From the NCBI RefSeq assembly GCF_900116235.1, contig NZ_FPAA01000006.1, forward strand, positions 124,001 to 188,000: DNA of 64,000 nt, given 5' to 3'. The notes below the pieces were generated by a model. It made no database searches. It was given only the letters and a program-made list of their open reading frames with translations, and was not told where the DNA came from. Positions 1 to 6,228 of this stretch are shown one piece after another. The stretch comes from Marininema halotolerans. GTDB taxonomy: Bacteria > Bacillota > Bacilli > Thermoactinomycetales > DSM-45169. The position numbers were made by a program, and so were the translations under genes. Position 1 is the first letter of the stretch. Each line of letters opens with the position of its first letter.

Positions 1-20
1 TCATCAGGGACAACTCCTTT
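1..20 (-). promoter_or_regulatory. Ribosome binding site and start codon of a gene leaving the left edge
   Basis: Read on the minus strand, AAAGGAG at 20-14 is followed after nine bases by ATG at 4-2, the usual arrangement of a Bacillales translation start. Only four coding bases lie in the window, so the product cannot be named. It would be divergent from the thioesterase gene. Confidence 0.35.
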
Positions 21-328
21 CGTTGACGGTTGCCGAGACGCTTATATTTGATGAGTGCCTTTATTGTATCTCCTTGAAAAAGGTTTGGCTATTCACAGGA
101 TGCGTAATATCGGAGTGAATTATGTAACTTTTCAACACAAGTTCACTGAGAGGCGATGATTCACACAATATCGCCTAAATCATCCAAATAAGCGGTCATG
201 CATGGGATCGGGCTGTTTAAAGAGAAAAAATTTGGCTATCTGACACGGAGGTAGACGGCCTGGGGGCAAATCCTGCGCTATAATAGGGTCAATAAACGTA
301 GGACCATAAGAATATTCAGGAGGAAAGA
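21..328. other. Intergenic region between two divergent starts
   Basis: I find no convincing reading frame here. A TATAAT hexamer at 279-284 could be the -10 box for the rightward thioesterase-fxsA pair; no good -35 box stands at the right distance. AGGAGGA at 318-324 is the ribosome binding site for the gene at 329. Confidence 0.4.
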
Positions 329-748
329 ATGGTTATGGCCAAGACCCAGGTTCGTGTACGGTATCAAGAAACCGATCAAATGGGAATTGTACATCATAGT
401 GTTTATGCCATATGGTTTGAGGTGGGTAGGAGTGAACTGATTCGAGAACTTGGATATTCTTATCAGTTCTTTGAGGAACGAGGACTTTTGTTGCCAGTGG
501 TCGACTACCATTGCCGATTTGTTTCACCCGCACGTTTTGATGATCAAATCATCATTCAAACGACGATCAAAGAATTACGAGGTGCGAAAATGGTCTTTGC
601 CTACGAATTATTTCATGAAACGGGTGCTCGCATTGCCCATGGAGAGACCATTCATCTATGGGTGGATCAGACAATGAAGCCGGTTCGCTTTCAAGAAGCA
701 CACCCAACTCTTTACAATAAATTTCAGGGTCGCTTGAAGGATATATAA
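329..748 (+). CDS. Acyl-CoA thioesterase, YbgC/4-HBT hotdog family
   Basis: The 139-residue product has the single hotdog fold length of the YbgC/4-hydroxybenzoyl-CoA thioesterase family. The N-terminal RYQETDQMGIVHHSVY segment carries the catalytic Asp of the family's D-x-x-G-x-(V/A)-(H/Y) motif, followed by the aromatic FE of the helix. Such enzymes hydrolyse acyl-CoA thioesters in the cytoplasm; the chain length cannot be read from sequence. ATG at 329 has AGGAGGA five bases upstream; ATG at 335 is a possible alternative. The fxsA gene follows after 16 bases and is probably co-transcribed. Confidence 0.85.
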   Translation: MVMAKTQVRVRYQETDQMGIVHHSVYAIWFEVGRSELIRELGYSYQFFEERGLLLPVVDYHCRFVSPARFDDQIIIQTTIKELRGAKMVFAYELFHETGARIAHGETIHLWVDQTMKPVRFQEAHPTLYNKFQGRLKDI

Positions 749-764
749 TGATCCGGGAGTGTGA

Positions 765-1172
765 ATGCAAATGTTTCGCATCGGGATGTTAATGGTATTG
801 GTTGTTGCGATGATAGAGATTTGGGGTCTTGTTGCCGCGGGCAATTGGATCGGACCACTACCGACTATTGGGATGGTAATTGGAAGTAGCTTAATTGGAG
901 CGTGGTTCGCTCGAAAACAGGGATTGGCTGTCATTCGCTTGGCGAAGGTGCAATTGGATCATCGTCAAATCCCGGGCGAAGCAATCATCGATGGAATTTG
1001 TATCCTGTTCGGTGGTCTTCTGTTAATTATGCCTGGCTTTTTAACAGACAGTGTAGGAATTTTGCTATTGATTCCGCTCACTCGTGGAATCGTCAAGATC
1101 TTGGCGAAGCAGAAATTGCTATCTTGGATTCAAAATGGAAAGTTTACTTGGATTGATCGGCGAACTCCTTAA
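765..1172 (+). CDS. fxsA: FxsA family cytoplasmic membrane protein
   Basis: The 135-residue protein has hydrophobic segments at the N terminus, at about 27-45 and at about 75-105, with a polar, charged C terminus. This is the layout of FxsA (YtzA in B. subtilis), a small inner-membrane protein named for F exclusion of phage T7 in E. coli; its native role in Firmicutes is unclear. GGGAG at 755-759 precedes ATG 765 by five bases; ATG 771 is also possible. It ends at a bidirectional terminator shared with the convergent ytvI gene, as in the Bacillus fxsA-ytvI neighbourhood. Confidence 0.8.
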   Translation: MQMFRIGMLMVLVVAMIEIWGLVAAGNWIGPLPTIGMVIGSSLIGAWFARKQGLAVIRLAKVQLDHRQIPGEAIIDGICILFGGLLLIMPGFLTDSVGILLLIPLTRGIVKILAKQKLLSWIQNGKFTWIDRRTP

Positions 1173-1207
1173 ACGAAAAATGCCCTTGTATAAGGGCATT
1201 TTTCGTT
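1171..1207. terminator. Bidirectional terminator between fxsA and ytvI
   Basis: A perfect inverted repeat, AAACGAAAAATGCCCTT and its complement around a 3-base loop, has A-rich and T-rich outer arms, so it can act as an intrinsic terminator for both convergent genes. Confidence 0.9.
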
Positions 1208-1216
1208 TTGAAAGGA

Positions 1217-2350
1217 TTATTTTTGTAAAGGGGTTCTACCGTTTCGTATGTAATTCCACAAATCGCGAAAGACATGGGCGCGATAAAGGGCGATTAGAAT
1301 TACCGCGAGTGTTGGACCTGCGATTAAACCAATCACTCCCATCAGTTTGAGACCCACAAAAAGGGCAAACAACGTAAAGAGCGGGTTGAGCCCAATGTTG
1401 CTAGCAACCAACTTGGGTTCAATCGTCTGACGGACCAAAATGATAATTAAGTATAGGATGGCGAGGCCGATTCCTACTTCGATGTCCCCAGTAAGAAGGA
1501 GAACAAGTGACCAGGGGATTAAGACGGAGCCGACTCCTAAGTAAGGAAGTAAGTCAACAATCGCAGTAACGATAGCGATCGTCAGTGCATAGCGAATGCC
1601 AATGATCATCAGGCCAATCCATACGATAAAACCGGTAATTGAAATTAAGGTGAGTTGGGCTCTCATAAAACCAAACAGGGCGCGTTTTAAATCGACGATA
1701 ATTAAACTTCCGGTATGTTGTACATGATGTGGAATTAAATTTTGCAAACTTCGTTTCAAACGGGGCCAATCAAAGGCAATAAAAAATGCAGCAAGTACAC
1801 AAAATACCAATACAGTGGCAAAGTACGGGAGATTACCCAGGAAAGTCCCGATTCCTGAGATAATATCGGTAATTAATTGAGTGCCTTTGTTTGCCACGAT
1901 GCCAATGTTGTTTTGAATGCTATTGACGATTTCTGATCGTTGCTGTGGATTTTTTTCAAGGTAGTTTTGAATATTGTCGATCAACTGGCTTAGCTCAGAG
2001 TGACCATTAAAAAAGGTGGATAGGATATAGGTATTGATATCATTAATCCAAGCAGGAATCCAATCAGATAATCGAATGAGTACGACAACGATTTCAGAGA
2101 CAAGTAAGATCAAGAGAGTGAGCAAAATTGCGATTAATAGAAGCAATGTAATCGTGACACCAGCCCATCGAGGAACACGAAATCGTAATTCCAACCAGCG
2201 AACGATAGGCTCTGCTAGCATGGCAATCATCCAACCAATAAAAAATGGGTAAACGAGTGGAACAGCAAAGAGTAAAAAATAGTAACCCACGATGGCAACT
2301 GCTATGACTAGGAGACCCCGTGCAATGGGCCAGACAACTTCACGGTTCAA
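1217..2350 (-). CDS. ytvI: AI-2E family transporter, YtvI type
   Basis: This 377-residue membrane protein has two N-terminal hydrophobic helices, a third near 60-85, a polar middle domain (about 95-160) and a hydrophobic C-terminal half. That is the eight-helix plan of the AI-2E exporter/PerM family, and the position beside fxsA matches B. subtilis ytvI. Substrate is unknown; family members have been linked to AI-2 or Na+/H+ transport. The start is TTG at 2350, with GGAGGA eight bases upstream on the minus strand. One copy of the inverted repeat described at 2483-2505 lies about 130 bases upstream of this start. Confidence 0.8.
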   Translation of the reverse strand: MNREVVWPIARGLLVIAVAIVGYYFLLFAVPLVYPFFIGWMIAMLAEPIVRWLELRFRVPRWAGVTITLLLLIAILLTLLILLVSEIVVVLIRLSDWIPAWINDINTYILSTFFNGHSELSQLIDNIQNYLEKNPQQRSEIVNSIQNNIGIVANKGTQLITDIISGIGTFLGNLPYFATVLVFCVLAAFFIAFDWPRLKRSLQNLIPHHVQHTGSLIIVDLKRALFGFMRAQLTLISITGFIVWIGLMIIGIRYALTIAIVTAIVDLLPYLGVGSVLIPWSLVLLLTGDIEVGIGLAILYLIIILVRQTIEPKLVASNIGLNPLFTLFALFVGLKLMGVIGLIAGPTLAVILIALYRAHVFRDLWNYIRNGRTPLQK

Positions 2351-2482
2351 CGTTTTGCTCCTCCATTCACGTAGTTTTTTCCAGCATTCCCCTTTAGGGG
2401 TTTGTAAAACCTAAAGTTTTTCATACAATGTGTTCAGTTTATCACGTTTTTCCCATCACCATTGTGATGATAAGGTTTTGAT

Positions 2483-2505
2483 GTTGTGAACACGGTAAAA
2501 GGTTA
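2483..2505. repeat. Left copy of the inverted repeat flanking the accessory cassette
   Basis: ACACGGTAAAAGGTTA at 2490-2505 is the exact reverse complement of 4740-4755. The match continues outward, with five of the next seven bases identical (2483-2489 against 4756-4762), giving 21 of 23. The two copies face each other around the SDR gene, the tRNA-like RNAs and the small protein gene. Confidence 0.75.
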
Positions 2506-2632
2506 CGACATGATGATTTAAGGTCTGTTCAAAGCGGAAAGGAACGGATAAGCTTGAAATAAATGCCGTTTATTAGAGAATCACCGGGTTCAGATAAGTA
2601 GAGGTTTTGAGTAACCCGCTCTTGATTTTATC

Positions 2633-2672
2633 GAAAGAAGCTACCCTAAAAAATTTCAGGGCAGCTTCTTTC
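2633..2672. repeat. Imperfect hairpin, 15-bp arms
   Basis: GAAAGAAGCTACCCT and AGGGCAGCTTCTTTC pair with one mismatch around a 10-base loop. Neither side carries a T-run, so termination is uncertain. It could end transcripts of the leftward SDR gene 174 bases away. Confidence 0.5.
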
Positions 2673-2845
2673 ATATCAACGAGTACCGCTGATACCTAGT
2701 CTAATTTATTGAGGTAAATTAATCTAGAAGTAAATCACCAATAAGCAATACGGATCCTTTTTTAATGATGATCCACTCAGTTCGCTATGGAATCTTCGTG
2801 GATTCTTCTGTTCAAAATGCTTTTCAGCCATATTTCATACGTCCA

Positions 2846-3943
2846 TTACCAATCGACTTGTTTATAGTCTTTAAAATAGACACCGGTCGTAGGTCGTTCA
2901 ATATCCTTCCCTTCATAGATTGGATCGCAAATACGGGCAGCCGCATCGTGAAAATCAAGGGGGAGTTGTACTGAATTTTGCCCCTGTAATTTTTCAGGAA
3001 AGAGACTAGAAACCCACCCGGGATCAACACTTGATATAAAAATTTGATGTTTTTTGTACTCTTTTGCCATGGTTAATGTCATCATATTTAATGATGCCTT
3101 GGACATATTGGTATGAACATGGTTTTTACCTTTTCGTTTCACATTAAACTTTCCTTCGACGGAGGTCACATTAATAATAAAGCGGTTACGATTCGGGCTT
3201 CTTAACATCGAATTTTTTAGACGACTATTTAATAAAAATGGTGCTGTTACATTAATCAGTTGCACTTCTAGCATTTCCATTAATGAAATATCTTGAGATT
3301 TAGCAATCCAAGAATTATAATCTGCTAAATGCTTTTTTGGTACCTCGACTTCTTGATTAATCAATTGTAAAGGCATAAATTTTTCTGATATGTGTGGAGT
3401 TGATGTAAATTCTTGCTTTTCCCCCGAAGATAGTTGTAACAATGCTGGACTGAAAAGCTGAGTTTTTAAATTGGATTCGTTTAAAAGTAATGTATGATAC
3501 TCCTCTTCTGGCATTCGAACCGTCTGAGCTGCGTTATTAATAATGATGTCGATATGAGAGAAGGATTGATCGAGTAAGTAAGCAAATTGTTCGACTTGAT
3601 CAATATAGCGAAAATCGAGGCCGAAAATATGAATGCGATCTTTCCAAGTCTCATAATCATGCTCTTGTATATACTGTTGTAGGGCATCATACGGAAAGCG
3701 CGTTGTGATAATGACTCGAGCACCATCACGTAATAAACGTAATGCCGTAAAATATCCTATTTTTGTTCTACCTCCAGTAACTAGGGAGGTATATTGATGT
3801 AAATCATGCCTTCCTATTCGTTTCTTCTCATTTAAGTCTCCACATGATGGGCAAAGCTTTGAATAGTGTGGATGGGGAATAGTTAATGGTTGCTTACAAA
3901 CATAGCAGGGGTAGCGTTTATTTTCGCTCTCTAGTCTTGTCAT
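2846..3943 (-). CDS. SDR-fold protein with N-terminal zinc ribbon, catalytic Tyr replaced
   Basis: The 365-residue product begins with a zinc ribbon (Cys 13, 16, 31, 34) and continues as a short-chain dehydrogenase/reductase fold. It has TGGRTKIG at 56-63 (nucleotide loop), NNAAQ at 136-140 and a Ser at about 261 in the NVTSVEG strand. The YxxxK position reads T-N-M-S-K: Lys 282 is kept but the Tyr is Thr 278, so ordinary SDR hydride chemistry is doubtful. It is longer than a classical SDR (about 250 residues), with an insertion at about 145-215. I prefer ATG 3943, which has AGGTG six bases upstream, over the in-frame GTG at 3952. It is AT-rich, unlike its neighbours, and lies inside the inverted-repeat cassette. 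Substrate and pathway are unknown. Confidence 0.75.
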   Translation of the reverse strand: MTRLESENKRYPCYVCKQPLTIPHPHYSKLCPSCGDLNEKKRIGRHDLHQYTSLVTGGRTKIGYFTALRLLRDGARVIITTRFPYDALQQYIQEHDYETWKDRIHIFGLDFRYIDQVEQFAYLLDQSFSHIDIIINNAAQTVRMPEEEYHTLLLNESNLKTQLFSPALLQLSSGEKQEFTSTPHISEKFMPLQLINQEVEVPKKHLADYNSWIAKSQDISLMEMLEVQLINVTAPFLLNSRLKNSMLRSPNRNRFIINVTSVEGKFNVKRKGKNHVHTNMSKASLNMMTLTMAKEYKKHQIFISSVDPGWVSSLFPEKLQGQNSVQLPLDFHDAAARICDPIYEGKDIERPTTGVYFKDYKQVDW

Positions 3944-3970
3944 CTTTATCACCTAATGAGATAGTTTATC

Positions 3971-3984
3971 GAAAATTAATTTTC
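3971..3984. promoter_or_regulatory. 14-bp perfect palindrome between divergent transcription units
   Basis: GAAAATTAATTTTC reads the same on both strands. It lies between the SDR start (3943, leftward) and the -35 box of the tRNA-like unit (4004), a natural operator position. The cognate regulator is unknown. Confidence 0.4.
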
Positions 3985-4003
3985 ATAAAGTATGAAGTCA
4001 TTA

Positions 4004-4032
4004 TTTACATAAATAGTATCACTCGTTATAAT
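4004..4032 (+). promoter_or_regulatory. Promoter of the tRNA-like RNAs
   Basis: TTTACA at 4004-4009 and TATAAT at 4027-4032 are separated by 17 bases, a near-consensus SigA promoter. Transcription would begin at about 4038-4040, at the first base of the first tRNA-like fold, so almost no 5' leader would need trimming. Confidence 0.8.
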
Positions 4033-4037
4033 CATTG

Positions 4038-4109
4038 TACAGGGTAGCTCAATTAGTAGAGTAATCGCCTTGCAAGCGAATGGTGAAGGTGCAAATCCTT
4101 CCCCTGTAG
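4038..4109 (+). tRNA. tRNA-like RNA 1, anticodon UGC (Ala-like), atypical
   Basis: A full cloverleaf can be drawn. Acceptor TACAGGG pairs perfectly with CCCTGTA, the D stem is GCTC/GAGT, and the anticodon stem is ATCGC/GCGAA with the outer pair A-A. The loop CTTGCAA gives anticodon TGC. The variable loop has 4 bases and the T stem GAAGG/CCTTC is perfect. Oddities: the T loop is TGCAAAT (G instead of T at position 55), the D loop lacks the GG pair, pair 3-70 is C-G rather than the G-U that alanyl-tRNA synthetase needs, and no CCA is encoded. It may be a specialised or decayed tRNA; normal alanine decoding is unlikely. Confidence 0.6.
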
Positions 4110-4174
4110 TGTTGGTAGTTTAATTAAAATTCCGACCTTTCAAGTCGGCGATGAAGGTAAAATCCTTCCCACAC
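4110..4174 (+). tRNA. tRNA-like RNA 2, anticodon UUC (Glu-like), reduced
   Basis: It follows the first fold without a spacer. The anticodon arm CCGAC-CTTTCAA-GTCGG is perfect (anticodon TTC), and the T stem GAAGG/CCTTC equals that of RNA 1 but closes a 6-base loop. The D arm shrinks to GTTT/AAAT around 5 bases without G. The acceptor pairs GTGTTGG with CCACAC only with a bulged T, and its first G (4109) would be the discriminator base of RNA 1. The shared T stem and D-arm sequence suggest the two RNAs arose by duplication. It could be a pseudo-tRNA or a functional minimal tRNA-like RNA. Confidence 0.5.
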
Positions 4175-4175
4175 G

Positions 4176-4204
4176 AAAAAGCCTCCATTATGGAGGCTTT
4201 TTTA
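4176..4204 (+). terminator. Terminator of the tRNA-like unit
   Basis: AAAAAGCCTCCA pairs perfectly with TGGAGGCTTTTT around a 3-base loop and runs into further T residues. It lies one base after the second tRNA-like fold, giving a transcript of about 165 nucleotides. Confidence 0.9.
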
Positions 4205-4315
4205 TTAACTTTTACCAATTTTCTTAGGGCTGTCGTTAACCAAAGATAGGGTGTAGCCTGTTATAAATTATTCATTGAAGTATGGATCAAAAACATTCAA
4301 ATTATAGGAGGGTCA

Positions 4316-4687
4316 TTGGTCATTGCATCAGCAATAAACCAAGGAGAAATTCAAGGTAATGTTTGTCAAAGGTTCGATGAGGTGGAAAGGGATATCAGCC
4401 ATATAAAAAGAAACAGGGCTTCTCATAATGAGCAGATTGATGCTCGAGGGTTTAAACACATGGACAGAACAATCGAGGAGGAAGCCATAGATGAAGTAAC
4501 AAGAATTATAAGCAGGGCGAAGAACATAATAGACAATAACAACGACATCGTTGAAAGAAAAGATGATATCAATGAGTGTTTTAAAGCGATGCGTCATGTT
4601 ATTGATCGATTGATAGACGAAATAATAGGGACATTTAATGAGAAACGTGGTGACTTTAAATTCAAGATGGTATTTTGTGTAATATAA
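4316..4687 (+). CDS. Small helical protein of unknown function
   Basis: I do not recognise this 123-residue protein. It is rich in Glu, Asp, Arg, Lys, Ile and Asn. The pattern over residues 18-110 (FDEVERDISHIKRN, then VTRIISRAKNIIDNNNDIVE and ECFKAMRHVIDRLIDEI) predicts long amphipathic helices, possibly a coiled coil or helical bundle. There is no signal peptide or membrane segment. The start is TTG at 4316, four bases after TAGGAGGG. It sits in the accessory cassette, 112 bases after the terminator of the tRNA-like unit, and shares its low GC. A partner or regulator of the RNAs or the SDR protein is conceivable but not shown. Confidence 0.55.
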   Translation: MVIASAINQGEIQGNVCQRFDEVERDISHIKRNRASHNEQIDARGFKHMDRTIEEEAIDEVTRIISRAKNIIDNNNDIVERKDDINECFKAMRHVIDRLIDEIIGTFNEKRGDFKFKMVFCVI

Positions 4688-4739
4688 TCAAAAATGTGTT
4701 AAAAATTTTCACTAATGCTATCCATTCAATAGATGGAAA

Positions 4740-4762
4740 TAACCTTTTACCGTGTACGCAAC
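4740..4762. repeat. Right copy of the inverted repeat flanking the accessory cassette
   Basis: TAACCTTTTACCGTGT at 4740-4755 is the exact reverse complement of 2490-2505, with further partial identity to 4762. A poly-T run and the citZ promoter candidate follow directly. Confidence 0.75.
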
Positions 4763-4775
4763 GTTTTTTTTTTTG

Positions 4776-4784
4776 TGGTACACT
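4776..4784 (+). promoter_or_regulatory. Candidate extended -10 promoter of citZ
   Basis: TGGTACACT combines a TG element with the -10 hexamer TACACT (4779-4784). The -35 region is poor. A start near 4791 gives a citZ leader of about 250 nucleotides. Confidence 0.45.
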
Positions 4785-4790
4785 GGTATG

Positions 4791-5034
4791 GGCGAAACGG
4801 GGCACCCAAGCAGTTAGTTTTTAAGTAATTGAGCTGAAGAGACTGTGGGTCAAATACGGTTCTATTACTTCAACTTTCATGCGGAGCGCCTGTGTACAGG
4901 TTACGAATGCGACCTTTCCCGCATTCGTAAGCGCTTCGCCTTCATACTTATATAAACTGTAATCTTTCCTTCCAAGCGGTAGGAAAGGATTACCTTGTGC
5001 CCAGAATACCAAACCATATGAAGTAAAGGAGAGA
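4791..5034 (+). ncRNA. Long structured 5' leader of citZ
   Basis: Several helices are visible. ACCCA and CAGT (4804-4814) pair with ACTG and TGGGT (4842-4850). GCGGAGCGC (4881-4889) pairs with GCGCTTCGC (4931-4939) and encloses a small CTG/CAG hairpin and a perfect 11-bp stem, TTACGAATGCG/CGCATTCGTAA (4901-4930), with an 8-base loop, forming a three-way junction. A further stem, GTAATCTTTCCT (4959-4970) with AGGAAAGGATTAC (4981-4993), has one bulge. None has a T-run, so these are not plain terminators. In B. subtilis aconitase is reported to bind the citZ leader RNA; whether that applies here is an inference. Confidence 0.6.
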
Positions 5035-5040
5035 TTGAAA

Positions 5041-6153
5041 GTGTCGGTTTCTAAAGGATTGGAGGGTGTCGTTGCTCTCACTTCCCAGATCAGCTCAATT
5101 ATTGATGGGGTTCTCACCTATAGAGGATACAACATCGATGAGTTAACCGAAAAAGCGAATTTTGAGGAGACTGCTTTTCTCCTTTGGAAAGGTCATCTAC
5201 CTAACCGGGAAGAGCTGGCGCAACTAAACAAAGAATTGTCAGAGGAAGCTGTGCTACCTGAAGCAATTCTAGCCCAGTTAAAAACATATCCAAAGAGTGC
5301 GCATCCGATGGCTGCCCTTCGTACAGCAGTTTCTGCCCTCGGTCTGTATGATGATAATCCAAACGATAAGACTGTGGAAGGGAACTACAAAAAAGCAGTT
5401 AGCCTAACTGCGAAGTTGCCAACCATTGTCGCAGCATTGTATCGGATGGATAAAGGACTCGAGCCAGTTGCCCCACACCCAGAGTATGGGTTTGCGCAAA
5501 ACTTTGTTTATATGCTTCATGGGGAAGAACCGTCGGCGGTTGCTGTTGAGGCGATTGACAAAGCATTGATCCTTCATGCGGATCACGAATTAAATGCATC
5601 CACCTTTGCGGCTCGGGTAACTACGGCGACCTTGACCGATCTTTATTCTGCGGTTACAGCAGCGATCAGCGCTTTGAAAGGACCTCTTCACGGTGGTGCT
5701 AACGAACAAGTGATGTGCACCTTGGAAGAGATCGGAAGTGTGGACCGTGCCCAAGAAGTGATTGAAAAGAAATTAGCTAACAAAGAAAAGATCATGGGCT
5801 TTGGTCACCGTGTGTACAAAGATGGAGATCCTCGTGCAAAACACTTGCGTGAAATGTCCCGTCAACTGGGTGATCAAACGGGCGATACCAAGTGGTATGA
5901 GATGTCCATTAAAATTGATGAAATTGTTCAAGCTGAGAAGGGCTTAAAGCCAAATGTGGACTTCTATTCGGCATCCACTTATCATTACCTCGGGATTCCG
6001 CTCAGCTTGTTTACACCCATATTTGCAATTAGCCGGGTAACAGGTTGGACTGCTCACATTCTGGAACAGTATGGAGATAATCGTCTCATTCGTCCTCGAG
6101 CAGAATATGTGGGTCCAACAAACCAATCCTACATTCCGATTGATGAACGCTAA
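5041..6153 (+). CDS. citZ: Citrate synthase
   Basis: Citrate synthase condenses oxaloacetate with acetyl-CoA at the entry of the TCA cycle. The 370-residue product starts SVSKGLEGVVALTSQISSI and contains the catalytic His regions GPLHGGANEQ and MGFGHRVYKDGDPRAK and the Asp-containing DFYSAS segment, as in CitZ (about 372 residues). GTG 5041 is preferred because AGGAG (5027-5031) is nine bases upstream; the in-frame TTG at 5035 would be only three bases away. It leads the citZ-icd-mdh cluster, conserved in Bacillus, behind the folded leader at 4791-5034. Confidence 0.95.
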   Translation: MSVSKGLEGVVALTSQISSIIDGVLTYRGYNIDELTEKANFEETAFLLWKGHLPNREELAQLNKELSEEAVLPEAILAQLKTYPKSAHPMAALRTAVSALGLYDDNPNDKTVEGNYKKAVSLTAKLPTIVAALYRMDKGLEPVAPHPEYGFAQNFVYMLHGEEPSAVAVEAIDKALILHADHELNASTFAARVTTATLTDLYSAVTAAISALKGPLHGGANEQVMCTLEEIGSVDRAQEVIEKKLANKEKIMGFGHRVYKDGDPRAKHLREMSRQLGDQTGDTKWYEMSIKIDEIVQAEKGLKPNVDFYSASTYHYLGIPLSLFTPIFAISRVTGWTAHILEQYGDNRLIRPRAEYVGPTNQSYIPIDER

Positions 6154-6228
6154 TTTTTAATTACTAAACAGAGAGATAGCTCGGACTGAAGCGAATCAAA
6201 AGTATGTACGATCAGGAGGAGTGATTCC

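Larger units (their letters stand above)
2351..2845. other. Non-coding region holding an inverted-repeat copy and a hairpin
   Basis: No supported gene lies here. The stretch contains the left copy of the cassette inverted repeat (2483-2505) and a 15-bp imperfect hairpin at 2633-2672 without a trailing T-run. The ytvI promoter must lie in 2351-2500. The part right of 2510 is AT-rich and resembles the accessory segment rather than the backbone. Confidence 0.5.
2483..4762. mobile_element. Candidate accessory cassette bounded by an inverted repeat
   Basis: The segment between the two 23-bp repeat copies is AT-rich and contains no TCA or backbone gene. It separates ytvI from citZ, which lie close together in B. 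subtilis. Contents: the leftward SDR-like gene, a divergent promoter region, two tRNA-like RNAs with a terminator, and a rightward 123-residue protein. No transposase or integrase is present and I see no target-site duplication, so mobility is an inference. The repeats could instead be shared regulatory sites of ytvI and citZ, since both copies point the same way relative to those genes. Confidence 0.4.

Noticed and set aside
2765..2974. A small plus-strand frame overlapping the end of the SDR gene
   Set aside because: It has no ribosome binding site and mostly lies opposite coding sequence.
4924..4940. A cre-like core (GTAAGCGCTT) in the citZ leader
   Set aside because: The outer positions do not match the cre consensus, and the bases are explained by the closing helix of the three-way junction.
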